Shown here in pieces: positions 11,502-26,000 of a stretch of DNA of 64,000 nt. How positions within the stretch are numbered: the first letter of the stretch is position 1; every line of letters begins with the position of its first letter. The notes under the pieces were generated by a model that saw only the letters and a list, made by a program, of their open reading frames with translations, searched no databases and was not told where the DNA came from. Location: assembly GCF_014898815.1 (NCBI RefSeq), contig NW_026515543.1, positions 2,542,001 to 2,606,000 of the forward strand. The letters run 5' to 3'. The position numbers and the translations under genes were made by a program. Source of the DNA: Panonychus citri. Its lineage: Eukaryota; Arthropoda; Arachnida; Trombidiformes; Tetranychidae.

Positions 11502-14288
11502 TTAAGGTTTAAAAGACAAATTGGGTATAATAAGATTTCCTGGAGTCACGTAATCTCCTATCATCAAATTGTTACTAACGGGAAAAGTTGTTGTGTTGAG
11601 CACCGACACAGAGGGATTGGGGTTGAACATTGATGGTGAAATTCCTCCACCGATTGAGCTTGGCGGTACTGCTGATGAAACGGGTATTCTTGACGGATTA
11701 GAACGACTATTGGCTCCAGGACTGGGCATTGAACCTAAATTGACGAGAGATGATTGTTGTTGTTGTTGTTGTTGTTGCTGTCCCATCATGTTCAAACTTC
11801 CCGTTCCTTGTTGCTGTTGCTGTTGTTGGTGATGTTGATGCTGTTGTAGCTGTTGTTGATGTTGCTGGTGTTGATGTTGATGTTGGTGCTGATGTTGTGT
11901 TGATTGTTGAACATTAGCAGTTGCTGGAAGATGACCTGATGTTTGGGCATTAGGATGAATACCTGACATGTCCATTAGAACAACTCCTGAATTTCCATTC
12001 ATCACTCCATTTATAACCTGATTGTTTTCCAATGATTGCCAATATTGTTCAGTTGGTGAGGTTTCATGGGCTCCTGGTGGTGGTTGCTGAGTTTGTCCAG
12101 TGTACCTGAAGTAAGGATTTTTCAGATCTAATGAGTTAAGGGCTCTTCTTGTGGTTCCCTCAAGATTTAATTCAATATCAACATCGTAACTTTGACGTTT
12201 ATTGGATCTTAAAGTTACTCGACCGGTCAAAGTTTGCCCAGCAGTACAGAAAATTGGAGTATCAACTAAACACCGAACTTGATACCAATGAGTTAAAGGT
12301 TGAGTGGGAGATGTTGACAACCATACAGTTTGATTTTGTCCAATAAAGGCAACGTCAAACCAGAAGGCAAGTCCATGAACATCAGCTGTATGTTGCATTA
12401 CAAAGGAGAAAGGAATCTCAATTAGATGTAGATCACTTTCGGGAGCGGTTTGAAAATCGACGGTATAACGGTGAGACCTTGCCATACAGATTCGAATGTC
12501 AAAGGTATCTACAACGGGTTGACGGAAATATTCTTTAACCGCTGCTGTTCTTAAAACCGTCAGATCAACACCGTGGAAATTTTCCTGATACCAGAAATTG
12601 GCCTTATTAAGCTGTTCCATGTAGAGAGCTGCATCACTAAAAGGAGCTATATGTAAATCTCCAAGGGTGGGAAACATTTTACCATTGGGTGAAAGCCACT
12701 TTTTAGCATGAAGATAAGTTTCAAGCATACGCTCATTAAAGAGCATATAGCCCATCGGCTCGGAGATAATGATATCAACTTTTTCAGGTAAAGTTATTTC
12801 TTCAATTTTACCGGGAATGACGACAATTTTATTTTGTAATTTATTGTGGAAGACTAATTGCTCCGCATGTTTAGCCATAGAACTGGCCTCAACTGCGTAT
12901 ACCTTTCGAGCACCCGCTTGAGCAGCAAAAAATGATAATATTCCTGATCCAGCGCCAACATCTAATACAACTGCATCCCGGAAATCATCAGTATTTCCCA
13001 GAATGGCTCTTTGGTAAGTAGATGTACGAATATAATCTTGCATCATGTTTTGCTGTTGAGAGAGGTATCCATAAAACTGGAAGTATTGGGAAGCTGAAGC
13101 CTCATCAGTCCTCTGGAGAAAAAAAAACAAAGTGAGAGAGAGAGAGAAAGAAAATTAATAAAGGTAATGTGTTGGTCATCATCATTTAAATGATTACGAG
13201 TGATTAGTAAATTGAGGGAATAATTTTGGCTCATTTTCAGCTATGAGAATTGAAAGTAAATGAGTTAATTGAACTTTTTGTAGAAGGGAGAGAAAAAGAG
13301 ATTTTCAGTTTATGCAACCATAGAAGAGAGAAATTATTTGAATATTTAAACGTGAATGATGGGGAAGAATAAATTTAAGAATAATAAAAAAAAGGTTAAA
13401 TGGTAAGAAAGATGAAGAAGGAATAATAATTGAAAATGATGCCAATAAATTTAAAGAAGGATAAAGAATCTAAACTGTTAGAATTTTAAAAAAATAATTA
13501 TTCTGTCTGATTGGAGAATAGAGTTTAATTGTTTAGCAAGTAGACATTTAAATCAATTTATATGGTGATCCTAATCACCAACAATTGAAGAAATGTAGAG
13601 ACACATTAAGTGAGAGAGAGAGAGAAACATAGATAGTAACATGCGGTTTCTCTTAATCTTACGCAGCAATAAAAAGGATTTGAAATGAATTTTTCAACGT
13701 AAATAAAGTAGATACTTTTTTCCGCCAAAAGGTTAACATGATAGAAATGTAACTCAACTCAAAGTTATTTTAGAATAATTTAACAAGTTGAGAAGAAGCT
13801 TTTTTTTCTAGGTGGAAGAGAAAATGAAATCCATGTGATGAGTTAAAATGAAAGGGAAAAAAAGTGTGACAACAGAAAAAAAAAGAAGAGGAAAAATGTA
13901 GGATAAATGATGATCTGTGTTAGTGGTAAGAAGAAAAAAAGAAAATGCTTACCTGTGAAAAGACTGATGATTTAGCTCCTTGTTTAAAATCGGTAAGAAT
14001 TTTGTTAAACATGATGGATTCTGATGGATTATTGAACGAAAGGACAAGGGTAATCGAATCATTATGAATAACCACCGAATCATTACCAAATTTTGAAATC
14101 TCTGAATCCTTATAAAATGAGAAATCCTCATCTTTATCACATATACTTGTTTCACTATTTTTAAATGTAACCAAAAGATTATCTTGTTCATCACTTAATT
14201 TAACGAAAAATGGATTACCCGGCCTTTTGATGAGCTGCTTATCATCGGTAACGGTGAAAACATTTACATTTGCATAATTGGTACTCAT
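11502..14288 (-). CDS. CARM1: CARM1/PRMT4 histone-arginine methyltransferase
   Basis: Two exons on the minus strand: 14288-13953 (112 codons) and 13112-11502 (536 codons plus TAA), joined in phase 0, 648 aa. Residues 1-112 form the CARM1-specific PH-like N-terminal domain ending SSVFSQ. The class I methyltransferase core follows: QYFQFYGYLSQQQNMMQDY, SAM-binding motif VLDVGAGSG (161-169), the double-E loop SEPMGYMLFNERM with E230 and E239, and the THW loop (LTHWY). The C-terminal tail is long, with His/Gln repeats instead of the vertebrate transactivation sequence. The enzyme transfers methyl groups from SAM to arginines of histone H3 (R17/R26 in vertebrates) and of coactivators and splicing factors, in the nucleus. 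The start ATG is the only one that gives the full PH-like domain. Identity is clear from near-continuous similarity over about 450 residues. Confidence 0.96.
13113..13952 (-). other. CARM1 intron
   Basis: The single intron of the CARM1 coding region, bounded by CAG|GTAAGC and TTCTCCAG|AGG on the minus strand. It carries GA-rich simple repeats (about 13133-13147 and 13613-13624) and no other recognisable feature. Confidence 0.85.
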
Positions 14289-17009
14289 ATTGAGACAGAG
14301 GGAGAGAGAGAAAAAAGTGAAAGAGAAAAAATTAGAATTAGAATGAGAATGAAAAAGACAGAAAAAGACAGAGACAGAGATTGAGACAAGAAAAAGATGG
14401 AAGAGAAAAAAATAATATTATAAAGACAACAGAATTTTAGATAAAAATAGACAATGACAGATCACCAGTGTTAACTCAAAGATGAGAATGAAACTAATTA
14501 ACAAGAAAGACAAAGAAAGTTAATTAATTAAATATTAATTCTTTCAATCAAAAAGCAATTTAAATAAAAGTAATAACAATAATCAATGTTGTTACAAGAA
14601 AAGAACAAAGACTCTCCCCTTATGCGCCCTCTTTTGCCCTGGAAAAGAACCTTTACCAAGCAAAGAGAAAACCGCCAAATTTAAACTTAGAACTTTTTCA
14701 TGGAAAATTCAAACTTGTGAATTAATGAGACTTTCGGATGTTGAGGTCAAACAGGGAGCTGGTATCTCTTTTTTCAGCCCCTCTAGAGGTTTGTTGACGC
14801 TGACTGTTGACTTGTTGACTGAACAGATGAACAGATGAACATCCTCAAACCTTTCAGAATCTTCAAAGGAATCATCTTCTAGAAGCTTCTAGCATCTCGA
14901 ATAAATCAGAAGTCAATGATAAAGAATAAATTATTAAATACTAATGGAAAATATCAATACTAATTAAGCTAATAATTTCAAAAAAAAAGACGAAAAAAAG
15001 AAATGAAAATGAAGATGAAAATGAAAATACGAAGCCGAAAGTACAGAGAGTCTATTTCCATAATTACGAACGGACTTTTGGTCGGGAACGATTCGAAGTC
15101 ACCTTAGAATATTTTTCGATGATCTTATTATAAAGTCGATATTTTTTTCTCAATATTTGTTTGTTTTATTCTTGAAAATTTGAGAATTTATTAAGATGAT
15201 CAATCTTCATGTTCAAAGGTTAAGAAAATTAGATTTTCGTTGAAGATTGACACGAACTTCGTTAGTAAAAGGTAATCGTTTCGTTGGATTGTTTGATTGC
15301 GAAAAAAAGTTTGCTCAGAATTTTAAATTGTTTACTAAATTGATTTTATTAATTGTGCTTTTGGGCTTTGATAATTTGAAAGCCTTTCGTTTAATTGAAA
15401 AGGATAAAAGGTGAACATGATAATATAGATTGTTATTAATATTTTGTTTCTTCGTAATCAATTATAATTATCATCAGATAATCAAGTTAATAATATTATG
15501 CATAATATATGTTTAAGATAATAGATTGTATTAATTGTTGTAATTGTGGGGTAATTTATATATAAATTTGTACAATTTGCCTTTGGGATAAACAACAAAG
15601 GCAGAAACAACAATCAACAATTTAAAGGCTTCAGTTTGATTGATATAAACAAATTGTTACGATTGATTTTTGTTTTCATCATTTCAACAAAGTTGATTAA
15701 TGTTTCTAAATTTCCAGTTAATTATTTCCAATTAACTATAAATAATAACAATGTAAACATATAGATTTATGTATTTCCATTTATATATTTATCATTATCA
15801 ATCATCAGATTGCTTGAGAAAAGTTAATTACTACTATTTAACTAATGATGAAATGATAAATATACAATATTTACAAAATAAAATGGGTTACCAATTTGTA
15901 GTTATCTTAATTGTTTATCCCTTAACAATTTAATCAATACAATATATAGAATACAATATTAATTAAATGTTAATATTTCCATAGGTAACAAATGATTATT
16001 GTTAATTGCTGTTAACTCTTACATTGTGATTGATATTTAAATATAATATATGTAGCAATTTATAAACAAGTTTGACAATTAAATTGTTGATTGTTGTAAT
16101 TATTGTGATGATAATGATAAATATCATTGATTGATGTACATTTAGTTGACAATTTATGATACAATTAGACTTTGATTATGATTTGAAAAGATATGGACTC
16201 AATTTCAATCAATGTTAATCCGATTGTAAAATTAGATGAAAAAAAAAACAAAATTTACAATCTAATTAACAATTATCATTAAGAATAATATAAAGTTAAT
16301 AAATTGTAGTACATTTGGAAACATTGTTTCAATTGGTTTACAATCAAGCAAATTTATTGATTAACAATTAGTTTCCTTTGATTAATATCAATTTAATTTA
16401 ATCCTCTTTGGGTCAGTACAATTGTCATCATATTTGGACACATCAATTTTCATCCTTTAAGTTAATCAACTGTTTGGTTTTTCAATTTGTTTGTAAAAAA
16501 ATCATCATAAGTAAATCCTCATCATCATCATCATCAAGTTAATTGTCAACTGGTAATTATAATAATGACGATGAAAATAAAGGTAAAATTAAACAGGTAA
16601 TTTGAAAAGGTAACTGTCAATCCTTAAGGTGAAACTGAAAGTGGGTGGTAAAAGTTTGTCAGTCAATTTCCTGGCTTGTCATTGCATCCAAATGATAATC
16701 ATCATTATCATCATCAAGGTAATACAATAATTCACAAGAATCTCTTCCGGTTCTGTTTATACCTGAACAGGTAATAAACATGTAATACTTTGATGTTTTC
16801 GAGGAAAAAGTAAAATGGTTTCTCCTTTTTCTTGTTTGCTATTTGTGTTGTTGTTGTCTTCAGATTTCCACCAGCAAAGAGATGAAAGAAAGAGAAAGAG
16901 AAAGTAAATGAAATAGAAATTTCGTCAAAATCAAGGTGAGAAAATGAGAAGAAAAAAAAACCAAATAGAAATAGATTCATGTTCAGTGTTTATTGTTGTT
17001 CTTATATTA
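14289..17009. other. Intergenic region, CARM1 5' side to RhoGEF 3' side
   Basis: The part next to CARM1 (14289-15150) is less AT-rich and should contain its 5' UTR and promoter; no TATA box stands out. The remainder is AT-rich and probably includes the RhoGEF 3' UTR at its right end. No gene recognised. Confidence 0.4.
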
Positions 17010-17019
17010 TCAAACTTCC
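17010..17019 (-). CDS. PLEKHG5: PLEKHG5-like gene, terminal coding exon (10 nt)
   Basis: A strong acceptor (TTCTTTTTACAG on the minus strand) is followed by G GAA GTT TGA. Exon 9 ends in phase 2 with TC before a consensus donor GTAAGT, so the junction reads Ser-Glu-Val-stop. Reading through the donor would instead end after LEAS with TAA. The spliced end gives the C-terminus EASEV, matching the PDZ-binding end of vertebrate PLEKHG5. Confidence 0.8.
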
Positions 17020-20000
17020 CTGTAAAAAGAATGAAAAAAAAAATCAAAGAAAAAGAGAAAAAAAAATGAGATAAAAATGGAAGAAAAAAAAAGTAGGTAA
17101 ACAATGAGAAAAGTAAAAGGTAAATGATAAAGAAAAGGATGAGGATGATAAAATGAAATTACTTTAAAATGATGATGAAAATGTATTGATAAGGAAGTTA
17201 AATGTTGATAAAAAGTATTACAATATGATGAGGATGAAGAAAAAGATGATCATGATGATAATACTTACGAGGCTTCTAAACTTGTTAAAAGAAATTCTTT
17301 CATCTTTTTTAGGTCACTTTTCGAGGGTTTGCCGATATTAGTACCACTTAGAGTGATCTGAACGGAGGAAATACCATCTTTAACTTCACTAACATCGATT
17401 TTAATGTCGGAAGGTCCAATTACAGGATTAACCGATTTTGACGATTCACCATCAGTACCAATTTGATTGTTACTTGGATCAGGAGTGATGATTATTTTGT
17501 GAGGTGATGAGGAAGATAAACTTTCTCTTTTCTCGATAAGATCTTTTCTTTCATTAATGGTAATTGATTGATTAGCTTGAGGGTGATGATGAGATTGTTG
17601 TTGTTGCTGTTGGGGATGATGGTGAGAATGATGATGATGATGGTCGGTAGAGTGTTGTGAATGTTGGTGATGATGATGATGATGATGTTCATCGTATGGT
17701 GATATGGTTGGACTTGGTTGACTTTCCAGGGAAGGTTCCATTTCTTGGATGTGACTCAACACCTCGGAACCAAAATGTTCACATTCACAGCTATTCACTG
17801 AGAGAGGAACTGATCCTGTTGAAGAGAAACCTGATGAGGTATAAACAGATTCCGATGAGAGACATTTATTGAAATGTTTATTACATAAAACTCTATCATG
17901 ACCTCCACTCTGTCCCGAACCACAGGCTGACCCAGAATTTGAACATCCACCATGACTTCCTCCACTTCCTCTAGATGATTGTTGACCAAAATTCCAAGAG
18001 AGTCGCTTATGAATCGATGAATCTTTTTCCTTTTTAATATTCTCAATTGAATCTGCTGTATGGTAACGTCTCTCACCACGAACACTTCGCTTCTGATGTA
18101 ATCTACTTTTAACTGTATCCAAATCATCATCTCCAATTAATCCACCTGATTCTCCACTTGGATCATTAATAATCATCATTGTTGTTGTTGATCCTTCTCC
18201 AGGTGAGTGAATGCTTGAATGATGACGATGATAACCACCACTATCGAAACTGTTACTCTCTCCTATTGATATAATGCTAGTATTGTAACCACCAGATGAT
18301 GATGTTGTTGTTGATATTGTTGTTCCTGGTGCTGTTACCAAAGGTACTCCGTAACTATCAACAGTATCAACGCCAACCAAGGCACAGGAAGATGAACCTG
18401 GACAACAACCTTCAACTATTCCGGCCTCCGAGTCAAATGAATGAACTGGCGAGGGTCCTTCTGAAGGTGGGGCTGAATGAACCTTTAGACCGGTTATATT
18501 TTTCATCTTGACCAGTGGAGGTTTATTAGCGGCCGGATAACCTGATGATGAGATCGGAAGTGACCGTTGAAGAGATCGAGGTGAGACAGATCGTTGGCGA
18601 GGTGCAGTTGATGATGAATTTGTTGTTGACGATGATGGTGGAGATGTTGAAGGCTTAATCGATGGTGTTTGGTGTTGTTGTTGAAATTGTGATTGTTTAC
18701 TAAGAACAGGAACCTGAATTGATGTTTCACTGACCCGAGACGGACCAGTAAATTGTTTATTATTTACATGAAGAGAGGGAACGTTAACCGAAAGGGTATT
18801 AATACCTGAACCATAGACTGAATCATATGAACGTTCAGAACCAGCACCACGAAGTAGAAATGCTCGTCTTTCGGGTCGAGGTGATGTTATGGTAACCGAA
18901 ATTGGTGGTGGACGAGTTTCCATTGAATGTGAACGACCAAAAGGTTCAAGATCATCAACCGTCATACTTGGATTACGAAGTTCACCAAGTTCAAATGAAA
19001 TTGCTCGAGAAGGTAAAGGTTCACCATCAGGTCCAAAGTTTTGAGATAAAAGGTTGGGTGTTGTTGAGGGAACAATCATTGAATTGGAACCAAGGGCCAG
19101 GGTGGAATCAGAAATATCCATGGAACCCGATTGTGAACGCATAAGGGAAGATCGAGAAGATCGAGGTGAGGTATTGGTAACTAAAAGTGCGGTCGACGGG
19201 AAATCAGAATCTTCATCTTCACCGTCAACCGTTGATCTATACAAAAGTGATGATTGATTGGCCGTGTAAAGGGCAGATTGTTGTTTAGCTTCACGATAAT
19301 GATCTTGAGATCGTTTAATATGTTCAACCCAAGTTCGAGTTTCAGTTGTATAGAGTGTGAAAAATGCACTGGCCACATTAAATTCATTTAAATATATCAC
19401 AATGAATCCAGAGCCATCCTTCAACTCATGGGTCACTATCCGGTCAACAAGGAAAGGTTGTCTAATAACCTTGACCTTATCTCCCTTTCGACCAACCGAT
19501 TTACATATTAAAAGCACATCGGTAAACAGGAAACAGTGAACATCCAATTTACTCGAAGCATAAGAATCTCGAAGCTTCAAACCAGATCCTTCAAGTAACA
19601 ATTGACGGATACGATGATTAAGACAACCGGGCATTGGGCAGGTAAGATTCAATCTAGTGAACTCTTTGAGAACCTGAAAACAATTAACAAAACAAAAACA
19701 AAAACAAACAAACATTAGATTAATCAAATCAGAATAGGAAAATAATATCAAAAATTCATGTATCATGATAAAAGTTGGATGAAACTTCAATTGTCCATAA
19801 AATCAAACAAAATCCTTGGATAGTAAAAAAAAAATGACACCAAATTCAAGATAATCTGGATTACATGAAAAAGGATTAAATTTAATCTGATTCATGATTA
19901 CATTTGATTTGTAAATCTTTTCATTCATAAAGTTTTCACTCTTATTAATGTTGATATAAATTTATCATTTGAAAAACATTACGACTGAAATGATTAAAAT

Positions 20001-23000
20001 AATTGATTGTAAAGAAAAGTGAAAAATTGTTACACCAACAATTTCAATGTAATAATATAAATAAATTTTCATGAAATATGAATACATGGGTATGCATAAA
20101 TACATAATCATTAACAGTAACCTCAATTTGCAATAGTTTTATTAATATTCCCAGTTATTATTAACTGGCAACTGTTGAGAAATATTATATTAAATTTAAT
20201 TTAAAAAAGGAAAAAGATTTCACAAATATCCAAATAATCATATGTACACTTTGAATATACCTGAATGTAAATACACATATGAGAATTAGATTTACATTCA
20301 ATTCGCAATTGTAAGAAATATCTTCATCTTCATCTTCATCTTCATCTTCATCTTCATCTTCATCTTCATCTTCATCTTCATCTTCATCTTCATCTTCATT
20401 ATCATCATCATCATCCGCATCATCTGATTGCTAAATTTTAACCTAATACTGTGTTGATGTAAACAAGGGTAACAAAAATAATGTTCATCATGATGATGTT
20501 TGAACAGGAATATCATTTTACTCAATTTCATGGGAGTCAAATTGATGATGAAAAAACAACCTTAGCATTTATATATATCAAGTTTCAAATAACAAACTGA
20601 ATTTAATTCATCATCATTATCATCATGTAGATGATGATAAACTAATGCTATGAATAAGGCTGATGTAAGCAAGGTAAATAATCATTATCATCATTTAAAT
20701 TAATCGTAACTGTTTCATTTTTGACTTTGTTGATCAAATAATACAATTGAAATGTTCAATTAAAAGGATATTTTAATTATAATTTAAATTTTCAACAAAA
20801 TCTAAAAAGGTTCATTATCTTTAAGTGTTAATCAATTTAACCATTTGATTAATTTAAATATCAAAAGTATTGAGGACAAATTGTCAAATGTAAACAATCA
20901 AATTGAAAGTTTCAATTTGATGTCATATGAATTATTGATAATATGACAAAAATGAACAATTAAGAGGGGGGAGGGTAAGAAATAATCAATCGATAATCAA
21001 ATGTAATTGGAAACTATTGTGATTATGATTGATTAGTTGCTAGATGAGTTTGTTGTTATTAAAAGTTGGAACAATATAAAAATTGATTGATTCTTAAAAT
21101 CAATAAATGATACGAAACTTTTATCGTAACAAAATTGATAATAACTTGGACTCTCTTTTTTTTCTGGTTAATGTGCAACAATTAAACAAAGTAACTGACC
21201 AGAGTCCAGTCTATTTCCGTTTCCTTTCCAACACTACTTGGACAGGGAAAAGTTGATAAGGTTGAATGAATGGAAAGAGTAACAACAACAAAAACTAACA
21301 TATAACTTTGAATATGCAAACGGATTTCCGGACAATTTCAACAACATCCATAGGATCTCAAGTCATCTAATCGTTATAATCATTTGCAATCAAACACACA
21401 GATCAAACTGAGTAAATTCAATGGAAATACTGAAAAATCAACATGGGAGAAAATATTTATTATCCAAATTGAAACTAAATTTATGCTTAGGTAAGATATT
21501 AGATCAAGAATATAAATCAACAATCTAGAGCAATACTGAACATGAATACATACACACAAATATAAACAATGGATACACATGATAACCTGTGAAAATGGAA
21601 ACATTTACATAAGATATTGAAGAGTAAAAAATAATACCATAGGTATAATTTTGTGATTCTGTCTAATGATACAGAGTAAAAATGTCGAAACAACAAAAAC
21701 AAATAGAGAGGAAAAAACTGCTTCCATAAGCATAAAAGGAAACGGAAAAGATGAAGATTTAAGAGCAACATAAAAGTGTATATATAATATTAAATTGACG
21801 GCAAAAAAATGGTTGACATTTAATGAGAAACAATTTGAGAGTAAAAGATAACTGATAACAGTATAAAATGGATGAAAACAATCATGATAATAAGGATAAA
21901 TCTTGATGATAATATATAACAGAATGATAATAATAATAATAATATAAATCCATACTATTGATCATCATCATCATTATGGAAAAGCCTGGGGCGTAAATAT
22001 TGTTTACTTTGTGTTTATATCTTGTGGTTGTTTAAATCTTGACAACATGAGAAGGAAAAATTTATATAATTCAGAATAGAACCTGAAATCATGATAATAA
22101 TTCAAAATTCTAAGAGTAACCTGGAAAAAAATATTATTACTAAAAACACTCCCAATGGTTATTGGAGTGGAAATGGATATTAGTGTGCTGGTGGATAAAG
22201 AGGTGGGTATTAATATATTGTTGGTGGTTTGAATGTGTTAGTGGAGTGAGATGAGGATGAAATTTTCACAGAAAGAGTGAGAGAGAGAGAGAGATTCAGG
22301 GTAAGGAGATGAAAGAGAAGAAAAGATTTTCTTATTTTTTTCGCATCTTCTTTGGAGAGAAAAGGAAATCCAAATAAACATCAGGCAAATATAAACAATC
22401 TTAACAATAATATCACTGAAAGATGAAGATAATCTGACAGAGATTCTTATTATTATTATTATTGTTTAATAATATGTATAAATAAATCGTAACTTTCCTC
22501 ATGAAACCATCATACTCATTTCTTTCAATTCTGCAAGAAATATTTTCAGCATTCAAAGTATTCAGAAAATTTTGTTAAATGGTTTTGACTTAATATACAC
22601 AATTCTATAGATATAAAATTGTTTACTTCTTTCTTCATTTTGTAGAAGAAAAAAAAAGAAAATTGAAATAAATTATCATATATCTAAATATTTTATTCTT
22701 AGGATTATCTACTAAGGCAAATGCTCAATTCTGTTTTCCACTTCTAAAGCTCATTTTAAATTCATATAGAAATATGTTTACAAAGAAAAGGTAGAAAAAA
22801 AAATCTTCATGAAATTGAAATTGAAATCTGAAGTGAGTGAGTGAGAGAGAGTCAAAATGTTAATACAAATACTTGAAATATACTCAAGATCAAGTTGTGA
22901 ATTGATTTATCATCAATATAAGATGATAATCTTCATCTCTAATTTATCCTCAACTGAATAATTCTGTTGATTAAGATCAATAATAATGGAAAGAGGAAAA

Positions 23001-26000
23001 AAATTATCTACTCAAGTAAAATTCATTTGAAACTATCAACATGTATTCATACACACACGATGATTGTTCAATTGTTGTTATCATCATCATCACCATAATC
23101 ATAGTTACATGATGATGTTACTATTGTCAAAATTGTATAAATAACAAATGAGACTACACAGAATCATCTGAATACCCTGATATACATGTACATGTAATAA
23201 TATTTAGTTTGAAAGGATAACATTTGCTTCATCTAGTCAAACACATAAATAGTATCAATTCAAGTTTATTTATACCTTTTTTTTCACCTAATTCAGGATA
23301 ACATGAAACATGTAATATAACATGAATTTCAATGAGTTATCACTCATTTTATTGAAATACTAATACATTGACTATAACTTCATCATTATTATGACAATCA
23401 ACATATCAAATAATAACAATAATAACAGTTAATGTGATAATATAACAATAATATCATGATGACAAAAAAAATTGATTCCTGTTCAATATCAATAAATATT
23501 ATTAACTCAGAAACATTATAATGTCATTTGTAATTTGATTATTAAATTTACCTTCTCATATTTAATCATCTGTAACTATTTATTAATTGTTGGGGCTTAA
23601 AGGGTAATTATATGAATAGCAAAAACAATACAACTAATATGATAAGGTTAATTGTCATCTTTATGAAACAATGTATTAATCATTAACTGAATTAGCTAAT
23701 AATAAGTTAATGGAATGATAATTTGAGGCTAAAATATAATAATTGAGTTGATAAAACCATAGGCATAAACAAATGAAACGATTAACTAAATCATGACTTT
23801 TGGTTGTTTTAATTGTGATGATTGATTGTTGATTCTTACCTTTTCTATTTCATCATTACTACTTTCGAAAGCATCGTAACTTTCAATTCGACTAACGATC
23901 GAGGCCAATCGTTCTTGATCATGACGACGTCGTAGACAAGCATCAACACGACAAACAAATCTTTCAACAGAATCGTTCTGAAAAAAAGAGATACAAAAAA
24001 AGATACAATGATTAATAGATATTCATGAGTAAATTAGCAATTTCATGGATTCAAACAGGTCCAATAATCTTATGAATGAATCATTAATCAAACCAATAGC
24101 GTTCAATGTATTGTCAATATTTGATTGCTTGGGATCAAACAAGTGCTAGTGGACAATTATCAACAATAAATCATAAGTATTCATGATATTCAACTAGAGA
24201 GTAACTGTTTTTTTTTTGTTAGCACTTATAAATACATGAGATATTAAAGCAAAAATATCATGTTAACAGATCAATATGATAATAAATGCATGAATATATT
24301 GAATTAATCGAGCAAGGAAACACTGAGAGAGGGAGAGAGACACAAAGAGTCACTAATATACATATGAAGAAAAAGTAAATTACTATTACAACAATAGAAA
24401 CAAAGTTAAACTAATCTAATTTGTTAAAGGTAAAGTAATTAACTAATTAAATAAAAGACTAGAAAAGTTATATTGCTTGGAAATAGCTAACGTACGTAGG
24501 ATTTTCGTTGATATTGATTGTGGGTTTGTTAAATTGTTCAATAGATTTCCAATTTAACTTTTGCAAAATAAAAACAATACAATCAACTGATTGTTAATTA
24601 GATTAATTAATTTACCATTTGCTTTAAGGCAACTTTCTGGTCATCGGCTTCCGTTTTTTTGAGAATCGCTTTAAGGAGAAGTGAATACTTTGTCAGCCTT
24701 TGCATAGGTTTTACAAGAAGATCCATCAATCGTAATCTATCACAATCTTTACGAGTTTCACACCACTGAAAATTAAGAGAAACAATTAGTTAATCATTTG
24801 GGTAAATATCTTCACTTTTTCTAATGGTTAATTTTACTTACCACAACGTAGGCTTTAAATAGTTCACTCTCTTTGTGCTTTTCCTTGACATATTGGAGGC
24901 AATTGCTGTGCTCGAGGCAGTATTTAACATACGGATGGAATATATCTTCAAACTGAATTAGTAAATTGTTGGGAAAATAAAAGAAAACAAATCGATAAGT
25001 TAAATTGTTGGAATTGTTAATTTAGTGATGATCAATTTTTTTCTGCGCCCAAATTGTTTACTAATATTTTGTTCAATCAATATTATCATTCAGTGAATTG
25101 GTTAATATTTTAATTAACCTCATAAATTTGATTAATTAACATGTTGATATTTAAATGTTATCCAATTAATTTGATTGTTAAATTAGTATTTTAAATTCAG
25201 TTACGTTTATATTTGATTATTTTACTTTTTTTTCATTGACGATCATCATGTTGATTTAATAGGTTTTCAAACTATTTTTAATTATGTTAACTGTTGACTG
25301 ATTGATTAACATTATTTTAAAAATAGGAATATAATTTACCTTTAGGTTAGATATTAAGTGTTAATTGTTGACAATTAAAGTAATTGTCCTTTTTTTTCAT
25401 GTTGGTTGGAAAAGTTGATTGCTATTAATTGATTTTTCTTGTAGTGACAAAAACAGACAATCAAATCAATTGTATTTAGATTGCGTGTCTAATCAAATTG
25501 TAATTAGTTGATGTAACGAGATGACAATTAAATAGATGTTGATATAATATATTCAAGTGATTGAAGGATAAGATAAAAAAAATCAATTGTTAATTTAATT
25601 AAATCATCAAAATCTAATGTAAACTCAACTGATTGTTTAAAAGTCTTAATAAACTAAATCAATTAATCAATAAATCCTCATACACACATGAGCGATTTGC
25701 TAACAATTTATGAAAATCAATTAAATTTGAAATTGGAAATGATGGAAAGTTTTAAATTTCTCACTCGAAATTCAAACTAATCAATTGATTGTATGGATAT
25801 TGATTTACTAAATTGTATTAAGAAATATATGATTAACCCAGAGACACAGTTAATATAATTGTTAGATTATTAAATCAAGCAAAAGGAAAAAGTTAACTGT
25901 GAGAATTGATTGTTGGCAGAAAAAAGAGATTGGAAGATGATATTAATTGAATCATGATGATTTTGATTCAGAACTTTTCTCACAATAAAAGGATGAGGAA

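Noticed and set aside
17492..19539. Several frames on both strands over RhoGEF exon 9
   Set aside because: Shadows of the long Ser/His-rich coding exon, which is fixed by the PH domain and splice sites.
20298..20540. Met-Lys repeat protein on the minus strand
   Set aside because: Translation of the (CATCTT)13 microsatellite.
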